A stretch of 64,000 nucleotides of DNA from Candidatus Chlorohelix allophototropha (GTDB lineage Bacteria; Chloroflexota; Chloroflexia; Chloroheliales; Chloroheliaceae): the NCBI RefSeq assembly GCF_030389965.1, contig NZ_CP128400.1, positions 62,001 through 126,000 on the forward strand, in the 5' to 3' direction. The notes under the pieces are model-generated. The model was not told the origin of the DNA. It worked only from the letters and a program-made list of their open reading frames with translations, and searched no databases. The translations under genes were made by a program, and so were the position numbers. Every line of letters begins with the position of its first letter. Within the stretch, counting starts at the first letter, position 1. This document shows positions 61,431-64,000 of the stretch, piece after piece.

Positions 61431-62406
61431 ACTGCATCATCCTGCCCTGCAAACCGATCGCCTACTTTCACTGCGTCATATTCGCCCAATCGAGCGAAAC
61501 CAAGCGCGTTTACTGGGTATCAGCTCAAATCTGGTAGCCTTAATTCCGGCAACAGTAGACTCTTTCTCCGTTTCTGTAGATTTTCTGGTAGATAGTCAGA
61601 ATCTCTTAGCCAAGTTAGGTAGAACCATCAACGAAGGTCAATTCCTGAAAGAATTAACCCTGGTACCGGATATCCAGGCTATCGCCGGGACTGTTAGCAA
61701 GATTGCAGGCGGGTTGGTAAAAGCTTTTCTTAAAGAGGAGGAGCAAAAGCCGCTCCTGCAATTTAGCGGTAGTTTTAATCTGGTCAGGGAGGGTCTTCGA
61801 GAAGGGTTCTATGTCATTTTAGGTAGTCTTGATCCTAACTTTCCTCTACCAACCGCTTCTGTCAATAGTCAGTTCTTGATTCCGGTAAATGGTGGTCTAA
61901 TACTTAATGGTCAACCTGTAGAGAAGCTTTCATATGTTATTTTGGAAGTATGCCGGGCTGATAACCGCACTGCGGAGCTAAACAACGGAGCACTCTGGAA
62001 TAGCAAATTACGCGAAGCAAAAGCCGTTGAAGATAAGATCAGATTGGCGCTCAATCAGCAAAAAATAAATGAATACCGCGAGCAATGGGGCAATCTCATA
62101 GAAGCCTTTGCGCTGCTACTCCGAAATGACTTCAATTATTTGGAGCAGGAAGCTGATGAAATTATTGCTGCAAACATTGAGAGTGGACTGAAGAAATTTA
62201 AGGATGCCTCAAATTCCTTCGGCAGATTAGAAATCAGTTCGCTGGGTGGTGACGAAGACGAAGAAGAGGGAGAATGGGAGGAGGGATTGAAAAAGCATCT
62301 TTTACCCAAACTCAATGTAGAACTGGAAGTAGTAGCAGATCAATATAGATTAAAAGAGGAGAACGCCCGCAAGGAACTTGCAGAGCTTGGTTTGCTGAAT
62401 ATGTAG
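61312..62406 (+). CDS. Unknown protein with acidic coiled-coil C-terminus, probably 5'-disrupted
   Basis: About 364 residues from ATG 61312; the frame also extends back to 61222 inside the recombinase gene. The N-terminal half is beta-rich (PGKCYFLVKIREAAAYFPASLL; SVSVDFLVDSQNLLAKLG), with a mid-region resembling a cytosolic globular domain. Residues about 250-364 are helical, with a strongly acidic stretch (GGDEDEEEGEWEEG). No ribosome site of quality precedes it, in line with insertion of the recombinase element at its 5' end. No family recognised. Confidence 0.6.
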   Translation: MRPVEPGKCYFLVKIREAAAYFPASLLEQPKQLLVTSQVELHHPALQTDRLLSLRHIRPIERNQARLLGISSNLVALIPATVDSFSVSVDFLVDSQNLLAKLGRTINEGQFLKELTLVPDIQAIAGTVSKIAGGLVKAFLKEEEQKPLLQFSGSFNLVREGLREGFYVILGSLDPNFPLPTASVNSQFLIPVNGGLILNGQPVEKLSYVILEVCRADNRTAELNNGALWNSKLREAKAVEDKIRLALNQQKINEYREQWGNLIEAFALLLRNDFNYLEQEADEIIAANIESGLKKFKDASNSFGRLEISSLGGDEDEEEGEWEEGLKKHLLPKLNVELEVVADQYRLKEENARKELAELGLLNM

Positions 62407-62518
62407 AAAGGTTTATTGATACTGCATATTCTATGCAATCCGCAAAGCTGAAGCGATATCAACTCAAAAAATATAGTGGGCGAATTGTGGGTTGCTAACC
62501 TTCCCAACTCGTCCTAGA

Positions 62519-62560
62519 ATTTGAAAGGGGTTTGCAGAAATGTACGAACCCCTTTCAAAT
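62519..62560. terminator. 14-bp perfect stem-loop, possible bidirectional terminator
   Basis: Arms 62519-62532 and 62547-62560 are exactly complementary around a 14-nt loop, 113 bp after the stop at 62406. There is no T-run directly after it, so Rho-independent action is uncertain. Confidence 0.5.
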
Positions 62561-62639
62561 ATGCTCTTAAAAAATGCAAGGTACAAATTTCCCACTTGTA
62601 AAGTTTAAGAAAATATCAAAATTAGGCTCAAAATCCTTT

Positions 62640-62766
62640 TTCTACGCTTCTCGTGGAATCGTGGACAAATTCTACGCTTCTCGTGGAAAATTCTACGTTT
62701 TAAAAGTCTCAGCCTGTATCATCCAGCCTCAAACTGCACAAATTCTATTCTACGTTTCTCGTGGAA
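62640..62766 (+). repeat. Array of REP-like hairpin repeats
   Basis: TTCTACGCTTCTCGTGGAA occurs at 62640-62658 and 62670-62688, a one-base variant at 62748-62766, and a half-copy at 62691. Each full copy folds as a 7-bp hairpin (TTCTACG with CGTGGAA, one G-U pair) with a 5-nt loop, but only in RNA read from the plus strand. Confidence 0.75.
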
Positions 62767-63038
62767 ATCACACCTACTAATTTCAATCTTTTAGAAAGTT
62801 ACAAATATTTTCCAAGTAAAAACCTGATTTATTTGTCCAAACCAACCTAGCTTACTTATTCACACCTCGCAAAAGGCTTAATAAATACAACTTTAGTTCA
62901 GATTGTGAAATATTTAACTAATCCTTCACATTAATTTACGTAAGCATTTACTTTTATAGCTTATATTTACCAATAGGAAAATCAATCAATTTTTCTAATG
63001 TATATCAGATACTTTTGGTAGGTCTAAATTATAACCTT

Positions 63039-63401
63039 ATGGTTTATGCGTTTGCTAAATATAAGGAAGCAACAGTGAAGGTTGAGGCTGCAAAAATGCA
63101 CACCGGAACTCTATCGGATGAAATTCGTCGTTATTCCATTAATTGTGAAACAGCGAATCAAAATACTGGAGAGGCATTAGAAATTTTGGGCGATTACGAC
63201 CAGTATCTACTTTGCTGGGGCGGCAATACAGATACCGATTGCTTTAAGGTTGTTAGACGACCCGATGGCTACTACATTATTCCTTTTGGGAAAGAACCAG
63301 ACGGTTTTGTCTATGAGGAACTTCCGAGTGGCCCTTATGCTACTAATACCACTGCTGAGCAAGAAGCGATTTCAAGACTTAAGCTTGTTATGTGCCATTG
63401 A
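63039..63401 (+). CDS. Small protein of unknown function
   Basis: About 120 residues from ATG 63039 (TTG 63015 is an alternative; neither has a good ribosome site). Mixed alpha/beta composition with EIRRYSINCETA, LLCWGGNTDTDCFKVVRRPDGYYIIPFG and a C-terminal helix. No family recognised. A strong terminator follows 20 bp after the stop, which supports transcription. Confidence 0.55.
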   Translation: MVYAFAKYKEATVKVEAAKMHTGTLSDEIRRYSINCETANQNTGEALEILGDYDQYLLCWGGNTDTDCFKVVRRPDGYYIIPFGKEPDGFVYEELPSGPYATNTTAEQEAISRLKLVMCH

Positions 63402-63421
63402 AGCCTTAAATATACTCCCAG

Positions 63422-63452
63422 ACCCGGTTCAAATCAGAACCGGGTTTTTTTT
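63422..63452 (+). terminator. Strong intrinsic terminator
   Basis: ACCCGGTTC (63422-63430) pairs perfectly with GAACCGGGT (63437-63445) and is followed by eight T residues. It ends the small gene at 63039-63401. Confidence 0.9.
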
Positions 63453-63453
63453 A

Positions 63454-64000
63454 TCATGAGGCTTTAACTTTATAGACATTGTTTCGTTTGGCATCTGCAA
63501 TATAAAGCGAACCATCTGCGCCTACTGCTACCCCAACCGGGTTTTCCAGTACCAAACTGGCGTTGCTTTCAATGGTTTGGAGCAAACTGCCATCGGGAGA
63601 ATACTTATATACACGTGCGTTCGTGGGGTCAGAAATAAATAGATTTCCGACACTATCGAGCGTAACATAAGGTTCGTTGAGATATTGATCGCGCCAATTG
63701 GGGAATTTTATCTCGCTTATGTAGTTACCATCACGGTCTAAAATCTGAAGACGTTTATTGCGCATATCGGTTACATAAACCTTGCCAGATGGCGATACTG
63801 CCACGCTCACCGGCTCATCAAATTGCCCCGGGCCGCTTCCGCGCCCTCCGAATTGTCGTAGGAAATTGCCATTGGCATCAAAAACTGCCACTCGCCGATT
63901 TCCGGTATCGGCTACATATAGTTCTTTGCGGGTTGTATCATAGAAAATACCGCGTGGTCCGTAAAAACCTTTAGGCTGTGTTTTTGCTTGCTCTAAATCA
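63454..64000 (-). CDS. NHL-repeat beta-propeller protein, 5' end outside window
   Basis: At least 182 residues; the frame is open at the right edge. It contains tandem NHL repeats (GPRGIFYDTTRKELYVADTGNRRVAVFD; FDEPVSVAVSPSGKVYVTDMRNKRLQIL; ENPVGVAVGADGSLYIADAKRNNVYKV). Such propellers bind proteins or ligands, often outside the cell. The signal or TM segment, if any, would be beyond the window. Confidence 0.85.
   Translation of the reverse strand, partial: DLEQAKTQPKGFYGPRGIFYDTTRKELYVADTGNRRVAVFDANGNFLRQFGGRGSGPGQFDEPVSVAVSPSGKVYVTDMRNKRLQILDRDGNYISEIKFPNWRDQYLNEPYVTLDSVGNLFISDPTNARVYKYSPDGSLLQTIESNASLVLENPVGVAVGADGSLYIADAKRNNVYKVKAS

Larger units (their letters stand above)
62407..63014. 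other. Non-coding region with strong hairpin and REP-like repeats
   Basis: No credible gene. It holds the 14-bp stem-loop at 62519-62560 and the hairpin repeats at 62640-62766; the remainder is AT-rich. Confidence 0.55.

Noticed and set aside
62640-62766. CRISPR array
   Set aside because: Only three full units with unequal spacing (30, then 78 bp start to start), spacers too short, and no cas genes.
62574-62780. 68-codon gene with FYASRG repeats
   Set aside because: The peptide repeat is just the translation of the hairpin repeat; no ribosome site.

Overview
The window looks like a chromosomal stretch of a Chloroflexota-type bacterium. This placement is an inference. It rests on the mix of large GT-C membrane glycosyltransferases, many short zinc-ribbon/TM proteins, moderate GC and a dense IS load; no rRNA or tRNA is present to confirm it.

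Layout. (1) 1-2590 is the end of a surface adhesin with beta-helix and Ig-like repeats. (2) 2.8-24.4 kb is an IS-rich accessory zone. It holds an IS481-like element with 65-bp inverted repeats, an aldo/keto reductase plus AraC regulator pair, two different IS110 elements with structured 5' leaders (bridge-RNA candidates), an IS21 istAB pair, two IS3-type elements, an IS4-like element with an exact 8-bp target duplication, and a decayed IS256. Between them lie fragments of host or foreign genes: a second adhesin without its N-terminus, an hsdM remnant, an IS66 transposase remnant, the last 54 codons of metX and a serine-recombinase tail. A small-RNA candidate with its own promoter and terminator lies at 20948-21113. 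(3) 24.4-37.2 kb is a quieter metabolic and membrane block: UbiB/AarF-type kinase, two GT-C membrane proteins, a CDF metal exporter that appears to start at CTG, an SDR, a PanE-like reductase, and an ABC permease pair in which the MalF-like partner is fused to an N-terminal PMT-like glycosyltransferase. (4) A second, almost identical IS3 copy (37409-38725) truncates the last gene of the next region.

(5) 38.6-55.7 kb, all on the minus strand, is the most interesting region. It reads as one long co-directional cluster, in transcription order: vWA protein, FHA protein, pseudokinase-PP2C fusion, Ser/Thr kinase, two zinc-ribbon membrane proteins, a zinc-ribbon/jelly-roll-like protein, a zinc-ribbon/beta-propeller protein, an HExxH metalloprotease, another zinc-ribbon/jelly-roll-like protein, a WXG100 protein, a coiled-coil protein with a GNAT-like C-terminus, a second WXG100-like protein, an FtsK/SpoIIIE (EccC/EssC-like) ATPase, and a zinc-ribbon class-A-beta-lactamase-like protein. 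WXG100 proteins next to a membrane FtsK ATPase are the hallmark of type VII secretion. Here that core is built into a phospho-signalling set (kinase, phosphatase, FHA, vWA), and nine of the fifteen proteins begin with the same short Cys4 zinc ribbon. I interpret this as an unusual type VII-like secretion system that is probably phospho-regulated and acts at the cell envelope.

(6) 55.7-64 kb returns to accessory DNA: an intact IS with 17-bp inverted repeats and a 7-bp duplication, a TPR protein lacking a normal start, a decayed IS481-like transposase, a serine recombinase inserted at the 5' end of an unknown gene, an array of REP-like hairpins, a small unknown gene with a strong terminator, and the 3' part of an NHL-repeat protein that leaves the window.
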